Under the pieces are notes generated by a model. The model searched no databases, was not told the origin of the DNA, and saw nothing but the letters and a program-made list of their open reading frames with translations. The translations under genes were made by a program, and so were the position numbers. Below are positions 1 to 8,723 of a stretch of DNA of 49,464 nucleotides, piece after piece (position 1 is the stretch's first letter; the number at the start of each line of letters is the position of its first letter). The DNA comes from Caldifarciminota bacterium. Its GTDB lineage: Bacteria; Hydrothermota; Hydrothermia; WGAB01. Where the stretch lies: NCBI GenBank assembly GCA_015490555.1, contig WFXO01000005.1, forward strand, positions 1 to 49,464, in the 5' to 3' direction.

Positions 1-1158
1 GTCTTGGGCGAACTGGCCATCGGAATCCTCATTGGACCATACGCTCTGGGACGGTTGATCCATCTTCCGGTGATTGGCCCGTTATTTCCCCTCGCAAGCC
101 AACATTCGAACATTCCCATCAGCCCCGAGTTGTACTCCCTCTCCCAAATTGCCGTCATCCTCCTGCTCTTCATTGCCGGTCTTCATACGGATCTTCAGCA
201 GTTTCTCCGATTTGCTCGACAGGCTACGGTCATTGCCCTGGGCGGAGTGATTTTCCCCTTTCTTTTGGGGGATCTTACAACCGTATGGTTTGGCTTTGCA
301 GACCACTTTTTACACCCTACGGCATTGTTTATGGGGGCGGCCCTCACCGCAACTTCGGTAGGGATTACCGCCCGCGTCTTAGCCGATATTAAGAAACTCA
401 ATACTCCCGAGGGCGTGACCATCCTGGCCGGTGCAGTGGTGGACGATGTCCTGGGAATCCTCGTGCTCGCCATCGTGGTCGCGATCGGTGTCCAAGGAAA
501 GGTTTCCTGGGGTTCGATCGGATGGATTTCCCTAAAGGCTGCAGGCTTCTGGATTGTCCTGATGGTGGTCGGGATCCTTTCTGCCGAACGCGTCATGAAG
601 GCCCTCCGTTGGTTCCGGTCGACCGGAGCAACCCTCGCATTGGTGGTTGCCATTGCCTTTTTCTTCTCTGCCCTCGCAGAACTCTTCGGCCTCGCCATGA
701 TCATTGGGGCGTATGCCGTGGGACTCTCTCTGTCTAAAACGGAAGAGGCATCTGAATTGGTTGAACAGTTAGAACCGGTTTATCAAATCTTTGTGCCCAT
801 CTTCTTCGTGGTGATGGGCATGATGGTGGACCTGGGAAGCGTTGTCCACGCCCTGGCCTTTGGCGCAGTCTTAACGATCATGGCCATTTTAGGGAAAGTC
901 CTCGGATGCGGGTTGCCTGCCCTGGGGGTAGGCTTCAATCGATTGGGCTCCCTCAGAATCGGGATCGGGATGTTGCCCCGTGGAGAAGTCGCCTTGATCG
1001 TCGCGGGCGTCGCCATCGCAAAAGGGACCATCCAGAGCGACATGTACGGGGTCGCCGTGATGATGACCATGATTACAACGCTGATGGCCCCCATTTTCCT
1101 GGTCCCGCTCTTCAAAAACCCGGTGAGCGGGCTTCGGCATCCCCCAGATAAGACCTAA
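1..1158 (+). CDS. Na+/H+ antiporter, CPA2/NapA-like family (5' end cut by window)
   Basis: Polytopic inner-membrane protein of the monovalent cation:proton antiporter-2 (CPA2) type, expected to exchange Na+ (or K+) for H+. The reading frame is open to the left edge and starts inside what is normally the first re-entrant segment (VLGELAIGILIGP), so about 20-40 N-terminal residues are missing. About 11 hydrophobic segments are visible. The family signature is the double aspartate in GAVVDDVLG (about residues 147-148 of the visible part); in NapA/NhaA-type proteins this DD pair marks electrogenic exchange. There is no TrkA-N nucleotide-binding domain after the membrane part: the protein ends shortly after the last helix. 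It is followed after 59 nt by the glmL-like gene on the same strand. Family assignment is firm; the exact ion is inferred. Confidence 0.88.
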   Translation, partial: VLGELAIGILIGPYALGRLIHLPVIGPLFPLASQHSNIPISPELYSLSQIAVILLLFIAGLHTDLQQFLRFARQATVIALGGVIFPFLLGDLTTVWFGFADHFLHPTALFMGAALTATSVGITARVLADIKKLNTPEGVTILAGAVVDDVLGILVLAIVVAIGVQGKVSWGSIGWISLKAAGFWIVLMVVGILSAERVMKALRWFRSTGATLALVVAIAFFFSALAELFGLAMIIGAYAVGLSLSKTEEASELVEQLEPVYQIFVPIFFVVMGMMVDLGSVVHALAFGAVLTIMAILGKVLGCGLPALGVGFNRLGSLRIGIGMLPRGEVALIVAGVAIAKGTIQSDMYGVAVMMTMITTLMAPIFLVPLFKNPVSGLRHPPDKT

Positions 1159-1217
1159 GATGGCTGTAAAATATTGCGGTACCAAAAGTTCCTTAAGAAA
1201 CCGCCAGGAGTAGAACC

Positions 1218-3059
1218 ATGGGAGAACACGATCGGAAAACAAAGGTTGAGCGTGTGATTGCCACAGACTGTGGAAGTACGACAACCAAAGCCATCCTCAT
1301 TGAGAAAGTCGAGGATGGATATCGCTTAGTTGCACGCGGTGAGGCTCCGACCACGGTAGAAGCACCTTACGAAGATGTCACTCGAGGGGTTTTGAATGCA
1401 TTTCGAGAAGTAGAAGAGCTCACCGGGCGGAAGATCCTGGATGGTGAGGTCATCGTAAAACCCAAAAAGAACGACCAAGAAGGGGTGGATCTTTACGTCT
1501 CTACGTCATCGGCGGGGGGCGGCCTGCAGATGCTTGTTGCCGGAGTGGTCAAAAGCATGACTGCAGAAAGTGCGGCACGTGCTGCGCTGGGCGCCGGTGC
1601 GATCGTGATGGAGGTCATAGCCTCCAACGACGGCCGAATGCCTCACGAACGGGTGGAATTGATCCGCCGGCTCCGGCCCGATATGATCCTCTTAGCAGGG
1701 GGCGTGGATGGGGGAACAACAAAACATGTCGTCGAACTCGCGGAATTGATCCGTGCGGCAGATCCCAAGCCCCGGTTTGGGACCGGGTACCAGTTGCCGG
1801 TCATCTATGCTGGAAATAAAGACGCCCGCCCCCAAATCCAGGAGATCCTTGGAAAACAAACGGCTTTGGTCATCGTGGATAACATTCGTCCTGTGCTGGA
1901 ACGGGAGAATCTCCAGCCGGCCCGTGAGAAAATCCATGATCTGTTCATGGAACACGTGATGCAGCATGCCCCGGGTTATGCCAAACTGATGTCTTGGACG
2001 GATGTGGCGATCATGCCAACCCCGGGGGCCGTCGGGTCCTTGGTCGAAATTGTCGCGAAACGGGAAGGGATCGAGGTCTTAGGGGTGGACATTGGGGGCG
2101 CAACCACAGACGTCTTCTCTGTTTTCCAGGGCATCTTCAACCGTACCGTGTCCGCCAACCTTGGAATGTCTTACTCGATTTCCAACGTTTTGGTGGAGGC
2201 TGGGTTAGAAAACATCTTACGCTGGGTCCCCTTTGACATTGACCCCTCAGATCTCCGGAACCGCATCCGAAACAAGATGATCCGTCCAACCACAATCCCA
2301 CAGACCTTAGAAGAGTTGATTATCGAGCAGGCGATTGCGCGGGAGGCGCTTCGCTTGGCCTTCGAACATCATAAGGCCATGGCGGTGGGCCTCAAAGGAG
2401 TCCAGACGGAACGGACGATTTCGGATGCCTTTGAGCAGACGCTCACCGGGGCAAGCCTGGTCAACATGATGACGCTCAACTTGATCATCGGCTCCGGTGG
2501 GGCCTTATCTCATGCCCCTCGACGTGCTCAGGCAGCCTTGATGCTTTTAGATGCGTTCCAGCCGGAAGGGGTGACCATGCTGACCGTGGACTCGATCTTT
2601 ATGATGCCCCACCTGGGAGTCTTGGCAGAAGTAGAGCCGGAGATTGCCATGGAGGTCTTCTGGCGGGATTGTTTGATCCGACTGGGTCACGCGGTAGCCC
2701 CCAAAGGGGAAACAAAACCCGGGAAAAACACCCTCCATGTCCGGATGGAACTCCCCAATGGGGAGGTGGTCGAAACCGATTTGCCTTATGGAACGGTGAA
2801 ACGGATCCCCTTAGGAGTCGGGGAAAAGGCGCACGTCATTTTAGAACCTGAACGGGGATTCGATGTAGGTGCCGGGAAAGGGAAACGTTGGGAAGGGGAA
2901 TTGGAGGGTGGGGTGGTCGGAATTATTTTGGATGGCCGGGGCCGCCCCTTAAAATTGCCACAGGACAAAGGGGAACGGATCCAGGCCCTCTCTTCATGGA
3001 TCCGGGCCCTGGAGATCTACCCATGGGAGCCTTATGAACGGCTCCTGAAACGACGATAA
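1218..3059 (+). CDS. GlmL/MutL-family ASKHA ATPase (glutamate mutase accessory-type)
   Basis: 613-residue protein of the GlmL/MutL family (TIGR01319/PF13941 type), named for a gene beside the B12-dependent glutamate mutase subunits in clostridia and thought to act as a reactivating chaperone-like ATPase. Visible ASKHA-fold elements are phosphate-1 DCGSTTTKA (residues 17-25), a second phosphate loop in GVDIGGATTDVFS near residue 290, and an adenosine-type loop IGSGGALSH near residue 425. The ATG is preceded by AGGAG (1206-1210). No mutase S or E subunit, or other B12 enzyme, lies in the window, so the client is unknown. A ctgTAAAAT sequence at about 1166-1174 may be a -10 box, but no -35 is convincing. 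It is not the DNA mismatch repair MutL, which has a different fold. Family confident, function inferred. Confidence 0.88.
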   Translation: MGEHDRKTKVERVIATDCGSTTTKAILIEKVEDGYRLVARGEAPTTVEAPYEDVTRGVLNAFREVEELTGRKILDGEVIVKPKKNDQEGVDLYVSTSSAGGGLQMLVAGVVKSMTAESAARAALGAGAIVMEVIASNDGRMPHERVELIRRLRPDMILLAGGVDGGTTKHVVELAELIRAADPKPRFGTGYQLPVIYAGNKDARPQIQEILGKQTALVIVDNIRPVLERENLQPAREKIHDLFMEHVMQHAPGYAKLMSWTDVAIMPTPGAVGSLVEIVAKREGIEVLGVDIGGATTDVFSVFQGIFNRTVSANLGMSYSISNVLVEAGLENILRWVPFDIDPSDLRNRIRNKMIRPTTIPQTLEELIIEQAIAREALRLAFEHHKAMAVGLKGVQTERTISDAFEQTLTGASLVNMMTLNLIIGSGGALSHAPRRAQAALMLLDAFQPEGVTMLTVDSIFMMPHLGVLAEVEPEIAMEVFWRDCLIRLGHAVAPKGETKPGKNTLHVRMELPNGEVVETDLPYGTVKRIPLGVGEKAHVILEPERGFDVGAGKGKRWEGELEGGVVGIILDGRGRPLKLPQDKGERIQALSSWIRALEIYPWEPYERLLKRR

Positions 3060-3078
3060 GGAGTTATGTGAAGGGTAT

Positions 3079-3137
3079 GCCCCTCTCTGATGGGGGCTGA
3101 ACGGGTAAGGACCTCGGCCGAGGGTCGAGGCCGAGGG
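3079..3137 (+). promoter_or_regulatory. Structured leader of the diguanylate cyclase gene; possible Shine-Dalgarno-masking hairpin
   Basis: The 85-nt gap before the GGDEF gene holds a small hairpin GCCCC/GGGGC (3079-3083 with 3093-3097) and then CCTCGGCC (3112-3119), perfectly complementary to GGCCGAGG (3129-3136) with a 9-nt loop. The second arm overlaps the GAGG that serves as Shine-Dalgarno 8 nt before the ATG at 3145. The first arm can also pair within the 12-nt palindrome 3112-3123, giving two competing folds. GGCCGAGGG occurs twice (3116-3124 and 3129-3137). No GEMM (c-di-GMP riboswitch) core is recognisable. Pairing is seen in the sequence; regulation is inferred. Confidence 0.4.
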
Positions 3138-3144
3138 AAGACTT

Positions 3145-5502
3145 ATGGACTGCAAGCCAATCCAAAATCGTCGGCTGGTTGCCGCCCTCATCGGTGGACT
3201 TTTCCTCCTCCATCTTTTCGTAGTTCAACATTGGCCCGCTTCTCCAGTCGTCCATATGATCTTGATCCTTCCGATTGCCATTGCGGGCGAAATCTTTGGA
3301 CTCTCGGGAGGCCTCGTTGCTGCCCTGTATGCATCTGTCCAGGTCTTCGGAATCGTCCTGATTTTAGGGGCGAAAGCCATCATGGCTCAGTCGCCGACCA
3401 CACTGTTCTTCGTCGTGCTCCTGCTCCTTCTAACGGGGGGACTTTCGGGGATCTTTGGGGAAATTCTTCAGACGAAAATTCGACAATTGGCTCATTCCAC
3501 CACGCGGCAGACTGTCCTGATGGAAGTCATGGGTGCATTGACCCACGCGAAGGATCTCTCAGAACTGTTTGATCAAACCGTTGAGATCCTGCATCAGATC
3601 TGTAAATACCAATACCCCGCTCTCTGGGAATTCGATGAGGAAAGCCAGGAACTCGTGGTCGTCGCCCCTCCGGACATCCAACCTGCACGGATGCAATTGG
3701 GGCAAGGGATCGTTGGGGGAGCCGCACAGAAGCAGGCACCCGTGCTCGTGAACGACCTCGGACCTTCCAATCGAGAACCTCGGTTAGTTGCCAGTGCAAA
3801 AGCATGCGTAGCCTACCCAATCGTACGGGATCACAACATCCTGGGTGTGTTATCGGTTGAGTCTGAGACTCCCAATGTCTTTCAGGAGGAGGATATCCAA
3901 ATCCTGGGGGCGATCGCGGAATTCTTGGGGGTATTAATGGAACGAGAACGCCTTCTCTCGAGACTCGACCAAAAGGGAGAAAACCTGGCGGCTTTCTATG
4001 CAGCAGTCATTCGATTGATGGCAACGCCACGTCACGGGGATGTCATCGAACCCTGTCTTCAAGACGTTGCGACCTTTCCCGATGTCATTGGGGTTCGTTT
4101 GTGGCTGACCGAGGGGCACTATCTCTACGAAGTCGAGAGCCTCAACAAAGCCCCCTGGTCCATGCCTTCACAAATTGGCCCCTTATTAGGGAAAGACCAA
4201 GGGCCTACGTATGTGTATACAGACGATCTATTTATGGATCTGATCCGAACGTCTCATGATCCCATCATTTTGAGCGAAGTCGAACTAAAAACCACCAATG
4301 TTCCATGGGCGTATATCCTGGACCAGGTTCATCAGCATGAGAAGGAGATCCGGAGCCTTGGGTTCTTTCCCTTACAGTCCCCTGAGGGATTCCTGGGCGT
4401 CATGATGGTCGCCTCAAAACGGCCCATCTTTTTGGCCGATCGGATCCACATCCTCACCATTTACACGAGGGCCTTGTCCATCTTGTTGGCCTCACGTTCT
4501 GATGCAAACAAACTGGAATTCTTCGATCACATCGCCCGCCTCGCATTAGAAACGCCCAAGGTGTCCGTTGTTATGGAACATGCGGTGCGTCAACTTGAAG
4601 ACATCCTCCCATTTGACCATGCCCTTCTGATCCGGATTTCAGACCATCGGAATCATCTTGGGGAGGTACTATTTACCACATCCAGGAGAGAGGTAGTGCC
4701 CTTCGTTCAAGTGGGACAGTCGATTTCATTAGAAGATGCGGGGCTCCTTGACGTTGTGCAGGCTCAATCGCCCATGGTGTATGCTGATCTGACGGACCAA
4801 TCCCAAACTCCCCCGTTCCGGGATCTCTATCTCCAGTCCGGAATCCGGAGTCTGGTGTGTGTACCGTTATTCTTTCAGAGCCAAGTCCTGGCAATCCTTA
4901 TCGTCGGCAGGGAACTCCCAGATGCCTTTTCCGATGTTGAGATTGGAAGTTTGGAGGAAATTTCCGACTTTCTGGCTATCATCCTGCACAACATTTGGCT
5001 CCAGGAACGGCTCCAACACGAATCCATCACCGATCCACTCACCGGTTTGCGGAACCGAAAGTATTTGGTCCAACGTGGGAAAGAGGAAATCGCACGCTCT
5101 CAACGCACCGGTGACTCCTTCTCCATCCTCCTCATTGACTTAACGGACTTCAAGAAGATCAACGACACGTATGGCCACCTCTTCGGGGACGAGGTGTTAA
5201 GTGAAGTCGCGCATCGAATCCAAAAAGTGATCCGAAGTGGGGATATCGCAGCGCGGTACGGGGGAGACGAGTTTGTCATCCTCATGCCAAATACGCCCTA
5301 TGAAGCGGCCGGAAGGGCCGCGGAACGATTGATCCAGGTCATTGAAGCACCCATGGAGATTCGTGGGAAGACGATTACTGTCAAGGCGAATATCGGAATC
5401 GCATCGTTCCCTAAGGATGGCCAAGACTTCTATACCCTTGTTGACTTAGCAGACAACCGGATGTATCAAGCCAAGATTCAGGGGGTCCCTCTGATTCTTT
5501 AG
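3145..5502 (+). CDS. Membrane-bound GAF-domain diguanylate cyclase (GGDEF)
   Basis: 785-residue signalling enzyme predicted to make cyclic di-GMP from two GTP. The N-terminal 110 residues hold about four transmembrane helices. Three GAF-like sensory modules follow (about 128-265, 283-450, 460-620); the middle one is the least typical. A complete GGDEF domain occupies about 628-785. The active-site motif is an intact GGDEF (706-710), with the metal/GTP Asp in LLIDLTDFKKIND (about 663-674). RSGD (697-700) lies five residues ahead of GGDEF and matches the RxxD inhibitory I-site, so product feedback inhibition is expected. There is no EAL or HD-GYP domain. The gene follows glmL by 85 nt and converges on the TauE gene with a 20-nt gap. 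The signal sensed cannot be told from sequence. Confidence 0.93.
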   Translation: MDCKPIQNRRLVAALIGGLFLLHLFVVQHWPASPVVHMILILPIAIAGEIFGLSGGLVAALYASVQVFGIVLILGAKAIMAQSPTTLFFVVLLLLLTGGLSGIFGEILQTKIRQLAHSTTRQTVLMEVMGALTHAKDLSELFDQTVEILHQICKYQYPALWEFDEESQELVVVAPPDIQPARMQLGQGIVGGAAQKQAPVLVNDLGPSNREPRLVASAKACVAYPIVRDHNILGVLSVESETPNVFQEEDIQILGAIAEFLGVLMERERLLSRLDQKGENLAAFYAAVIRLMATPRHGDVIEPCLQDVATFPDVIGVRLWLTEGHYLYEVESLNKAPWSMPSQIGPLLGKDQGPTYVYTDDLFMDLIRTSHDPIILSEVELKTTNVPWAYILDQVHQHEKEIRSLGFFPLQSPEGFLGVMMVASKRPIFLADRIHILTIYTRALSILLASRSDANKLEFFDHIARLALETPKVSVVMEHAVRQLEDILPFDHALLIRISDHRNHLGEVLFTTSRREVVPFVQVGQSISLEDAGLLDVVQAQSPMVYADLTDQSQTPPFRDLYLQSGIRSLVCVPLFFQSQVLAILIVGRELPDAFSDVEIGSLEEISDFLAIILHNIWLQERLQHESITDPLTGLRNRKYLVQRGKEEIARSQRTGDSFSILLIDLTDFKKINDTYGHLFGDEVLSEVAHRIQKVIRSGDIAARYGGDEFVILMPNTPYEAAGRAAERLIQVIEAPMEIRGKTITVKANIGIASFPKDGQDFYTLVDLADNRMYQAKIQGVPLIL

Positions 5503-5522
5503 GGGCGACACCTCTGCGGAGA

Positions 5523-6281
5523 TCACGACCTCCAGATCTCCCTTAAATACCGAATCCCCAGGAAGAATAAAGCAATCGCGAAGATTCGTGTCAGATAACT
5601 ATTCGGGATCCGGTGGGCGATCCAGGCGCCCGAAGGAGCACCGAGAAAGACCCCGATCACAAAACCCGGGATAAGATCGAGTCGGATATTCCGAAGTCGA
5701 AGGTTGATGAGGGAGGCCACAAACGTCCGCGGCACCATGACAACCAAGGCAACTCCCTGGGCCATACGCTGCGCAAAATGAAGAACCAAAACAAAGATGG
5801 GGATATCGATGGACCCACCCCCGACCCCCAGGAAGGAACTTAAGAAGCCTGTTACAGCACCGAGGAGAAGGAGAACCCACGGTGATGGAAGATGAAAGGC
5901 TGCCGGTTCTCCAAGATTTTGACGATGGAGAACCCCGTAGAACATGGTCAGGGAAACCAACACCAGAAAGGCCCCAAAGATCCCACGGAGTCGCTTTTCT
6001 TTGATCCGATCTGCCAGCAAGACTCCGGGACCACAGGTCAATAACGCCCCAATCCCCGTCCAAAGAGCGGCCTGTAAGGGTAACGAGCCATACCGTAAGT
6101 AGGACAAGGCGCCACTGAGTCCTGTAAAAAAGATGATGGACAAGGAGGTCGCGTGGGCCTTTTTCTGTTCCAAGTGGAAGAGTTCAGAGAGGAGAGGGAC
6201 AAGAATGACACCTCCGCCTAACCCCAACAGGCCACCAAGGGCCCCTGCAGCAAAGCCTCCCAGTAATGCTGTAAAAAACAC
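5523..6281 (-). CDS. TauE/SafE-family sulfite/anion exporter
   Basis: 252-residue inner-membrane protein with about eight hydrophobic segments and the family's internal duplication: a glycine-rich GGLLGLGGGVILVP near residue 20 and its counterpart FLGVGGGSIDIPIF near residue 150. Members export sulfite, sulfoacetate or related organosulfur anions, but many are uncharacterised, so the substrate is open. The start is a GTG (6279-6281) with AGGAGA (6289-6294) about 8 nt upstream. It lies 57 nt downstream of the EF-G-like gene in the same direction and is probably the last gene of the proS-infB operon; it converges on the diguanylate cyclase gene. Confidence 0.88.
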   Translation of the reverse strand: MFFTALLGGFAAGALGGLLGLGGGVILVPLLSELFHLEQKKAHATSLSIIFFTGLSGALSYLRYGSLPLQAALWTGIGALLTCGPGVLLADRIKEKRLRGIFGAFLVLVSLTMFYGVLHRQNLGEPAAFHLPSPWVLLLLGAVTGFLSSFLGVGGGSIDIPIFVLVLHFAQRMAQGVALVVMVPRTFVASLINLRLRNIRLDLIPGFVIGVFLGAPSGAWIAHRIPNSYLTRIFAIALFFLGIRYLREIWRS

Positions 6282-6338
6282 GTACGTTTCTCCTACTCTT
6301 GGTAGGGACGAATGTTGATCGAGGATGGTCTCTGGGTC

Positions 6339-8363
6339 TTACGACTCTTCTTGTTGTTTCTTCAGTTCCTGGATCACCCTTTGAGCAATCTCACGTGGAA
6401 CCTCGTCATAGTGAGAGAACTTCATGGTGAAGGTCCCACGTCCTTTGGTAATCGAACGCAAGGTCGTTGCGTATTTGTACATCTCCGCCAGGGGAACATA
6501 GGCTCGGATCTTTTGGTACCGGCCTTCGGCGTCCATCCCTAAGATCTTGCCCCGGCGTGCGTTGATGTCGCCAATGATTTCCCCCATGTATTCCTCGGGG
6601 ACGCTGACTTCCAGTTCATAGATGGGTTCCAAGAGGTAGGGATCGGCCTTTTCTTCAGCATCGCGAAACGCCATGGACCCTGCGATTTCGAAAGCGAGGT
6701 TCGAAGAGTCCACGGGGTGGTACTTCCCGTCGTACAAGGTGACTTTGACGTCTACCACCCTGACACCGGCGAGCACGCCCTTTTCCATGGCCTTCTTGAT
6801 CCCGGTCTCCACAGCCGGTCGGAAGTTCTGAGGAATGGCCCCACCAAAGATCGCATCCACGAACTCATATCCCTGTCCTCGAGGGAGGGGTTCGATCTTG
6901 ATGTAGCAGATCCCATATTGGCCGCGACCACCTGTTTGTTTGACGTATTTCCCCATGCCCTGCGCGGGTTTCCGGATGGATTCTCGATACGGGATCCTCG
7001 GCCGATCGGTGTCTACCGACACACCAAACTTCTCGCGCAGTTTGGAAACGATCACATCCAGATGGACTTCGCCCAACCCGGAGATCAAGGTCTGCTTTAA
7101 TTCAGGGTCATAGCCAAAGGTGAAAGTAGGGTCTTCGTTGTGAAGTCGGGAGAGGCCTTCCGAAACCTTTTCTTCGTCTTCCTTGGTTTTAGGGACAATC
7201 GCGAGCGAGAGACGGGGCTCCGGAAATTCAATCCCCGGCAGAGCACCCCGGAGTTCTTTGGATCGAAGGGTATCCCCTGTATGAGTCTCTTTCAGTTTCA
7301 CAAGCACGCCGATCATCCCGGTGGTCAGGCCTGGGGTCTCGGTGCGTTCTTTTCCACGAATCAAATACACCTGATTGATTTTTTCCGGCCGTTCTGTTCG
7401 TGCATTGATCAGTTCTTGGCCGGATTTCACCTCGCCCGCATAGACTCGGACAAAGTACAACTCCCCGACGTGGGGTTCCGAAAACGTCTTGAAAATAAAG
7501 GCCACAGGCTCGGAACTCGTCGAATCTACCTCGATTTCTTCGTCTTCGTGGATTAATTTCTCCGGCGGTCGATCCAAGGGGGACGCTGCAAAGTCCGCCA
7601 AAAAATCCAAAAGTTCTTGGGTACCAATGTCTTTGGCGGCATCCCCAAAAAGGATCGGATAGATATCGCCTTGAACAACCCCTTGTCTGAGTGTCTGACG
7701 GATCACCTCTGGTGCAATTTCCTCCCCAGCAAAGTACTGTTCAAGGAGTTCATCGGACAGTTCGATCACGGACTCCAGGGCCGCTTCTTTCCATGCATTG
7801 GCTGTATCTGGGTCGTCAGCCCCTGAAACATCCCCAAAGAGCAAGTCGATGACGCCCTGAAAGGCGTTGCCTTTTCCGATGGGGTACTGGACAGGGACGG
7901 CTTTCTTCCCGAAAACCTCTTGGATCTCTTCGACGACTTTCACCGGATCCGTTTCCTCGATGGTGCACTTATTCACGAAGATGATCCGGGGGAGATTCCG
8001 TTTTTCCGCGAGCCGCCAGTAGTTTTCGGTCCCAACTTCTACACCTTCCTGGACGTTGATCACCACGAGTGCGTTATCGGCAACACGCAAGCCAGAGCGA
8101 ACTTCCCCCTCGAAGTCGAAGAAGCCTGGCGTATCAATCAGATTGAGGGTTCGGCCCTTCCACGGCAGATGCGCCACGCCGAGGTTGATCGAGATCCCCC
8201 GTTTCACCTCTTCTGGGTCAGAGTCCATCACGGTATTCCCTTGTTCGACTTGTCCTTTCCGCTGGATGACACCAGCCTGCAGTAAAAGGCTCTCCGCAAG
8301 GGTCGTCTTCCCCGAACCTCCATGTCCAATGATCGTTACATTGCGAATATCTTCCGGTTTCAA
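6339..8363 (-). CDS. Elongation factor G-like GTPase (EF-G2 type) with altered G4 motif
   Basis: 674-residue protein with all five EF-G domains; EF-G promotes tRNA-mRNA translocation, whereas the role of the EF-G2 paralogues is less settled. GTPase motifs: P-loop GHGGSGKT (13-20), switch I RGISI (55-59), DTPGF (77-81) and NKCT (131-134). The usual DTPGH histidine is replaced by Phe; a non-His residue here is typical of the EF-G2 group. The NKxD guanine-specificity motif reads NKCT, so its Asp is missing, which is unusual. Domain IV-V sequences are intact (for example GRGQYGICYIKIEP). The start is TTG, overlapping the TGA of the DUF948 gene (TTGA), with a long AGGAGGAGAGGAG Shine-Dalgarno stretch just upstream. 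No canonical fusA is seen in the window. Confidence 0.9.
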   Translation of the reverse strand: MKPEDIRNVTIIGHGGSGKTTLAESLLLQAGVIQRKGQVEQGNTVMDSDPEEVKRGISINLGVAHLPWKGRTLNLIDTPGFFDFEGEVRSGLRVADNALVVINVQEGVEVGTENYWRLAEKRNLPRIIFVNKCTIEETDPVKVVEEIQEVFGKKAVPVQYPIGKGNAFQGVIDLLFGDVSGADDPDTANAWKEAALESVIELSDELLEQYFAGEEIAPEVIRQTLRQGVVQGDIYPILFGDAAKDIGTQELLDFLADFAASPLDRPPEKLIHEDEEIEVDSTSSEPVAFIFKTFSEPHVGELYFVRVYAGEVKSGQELINARTERPEKINQVYLIRGKERTETPGLTTGMIGVLVKLKETHTGDTLRSKELRGALPGIEFPEPRLSLAIVPKTKEDEEKVSEGLSRLHNEDPTFTFGYDPELKQTLISGLGEVHLDVIVSKLREKFGVSVDTDRPRIPYRESIRKPAQGMGKYVKQTGGRGQYGICYIKIEPLPRGQGYEFVDAIFGGAIPQNFRPAVETGIKKAMEKGVLAGVRVVDVKVTLYDGKYHPVDSSNLAFEIAGSMAFRDAEEKADPYLLEPIYELEVSVPEEYMGEIIGDINARRGKILGMDAEGRYQKIRAYVPLAEMYKYATTLRSITKGRGTFTMKFSHYDEVPREIAQRVIQELKKQQEES

Positions 8364-8713
8364 GACTCCTCTCCTCCTTTCTTTTTGGATTTAATCTTCC
8401 CCCAGAGGAAACCTGCCGCACCTAAGAGAAGTGGCACCACCCGTTGATCTGCCTTGAGCCACCGAACCCCCCAAGAGGCCCCTCGAAGGATCTGCAATAA
8501 CTCATGGAGCCCCTGTTCTGCTTCTTTTACGGTCTCGGTCGTATGTGTCGTCAATTCGTTCAAGTTTTTCAAGATCGGGTTAAGGTCGCGATTTAAATCC
8601 CGAAGCATTTGATTGACCTCCTGGAGGGTCCTCCGGAGGTCATAAATGAGGAGAATGATGAAAAAAGCCAAAACGACAAAAACAGAAACGGCAACGGCAA
8701 CAATAATTTCCAT
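8360..8713 (-). CDS. Small membrane-anchored coiled-coil protein (DUF948-like)
   Basis: 117-residue protein with one N-terminal transmembrane helix (about residues 2-24), a long helical, probably coiled-coil stretch rich in heptad-like Leu/Asn/Thr positions (about 25-78), and a second short hydrophobic patch near residue 100 followed by a Lys-rich tail. This layout resembles the DUF948/YtxH general-stress-type proteins of unknown function. I chose ATG at 8713, 10 nt after the ptsI stop; a TTG start at 8749 would overlap ptsI. Neither has a good Shine-Dalgarno. Its stop overlaps the TTG of the EF-G-like gene, so the two are probably translationally coupled. Confidence 0.7.
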   Translation of the reverse strand: MEIIVAVAVSVFVVLAFFIILLIYDLRRTLQEVNQMLRDLNRDLNPILKNLNELTTHTTETVKEAEQGLHELLQILRGASWGVRWLKADQRVVPLLLGAAGFLWGKIKSKKKGGEES

Positions 8714-8723
8714 GGCGTCAATC

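Noticed and set aside
335-704. Minus-strand open frame opposite the antiporter
   Set aside because: Shadow of the membrane-protein codons; the plus-strand protein has clear family motifs.
1166-1210. Promoter and hairpin between the antiporter and glmL-like genes
   Set aside because: The -10-like TAAAAT has no -35 at a usable distance, and the GCGGT/ACCGC pairing is only 5 bp with a 19-nt loop and no T-run.
3060-3144. c-di-GMP (GEMM) riboswitch in front of the diguanylate cyclase
   Set aside because: The conserved GEMM core and tetraloop-receptor sequences are not present; only simple hairpins are seen.
5503-5522. Shared bidirectional terminator between converging genes
   Set aside because: The 20-nt gap contains no stable hairpin or T-run.
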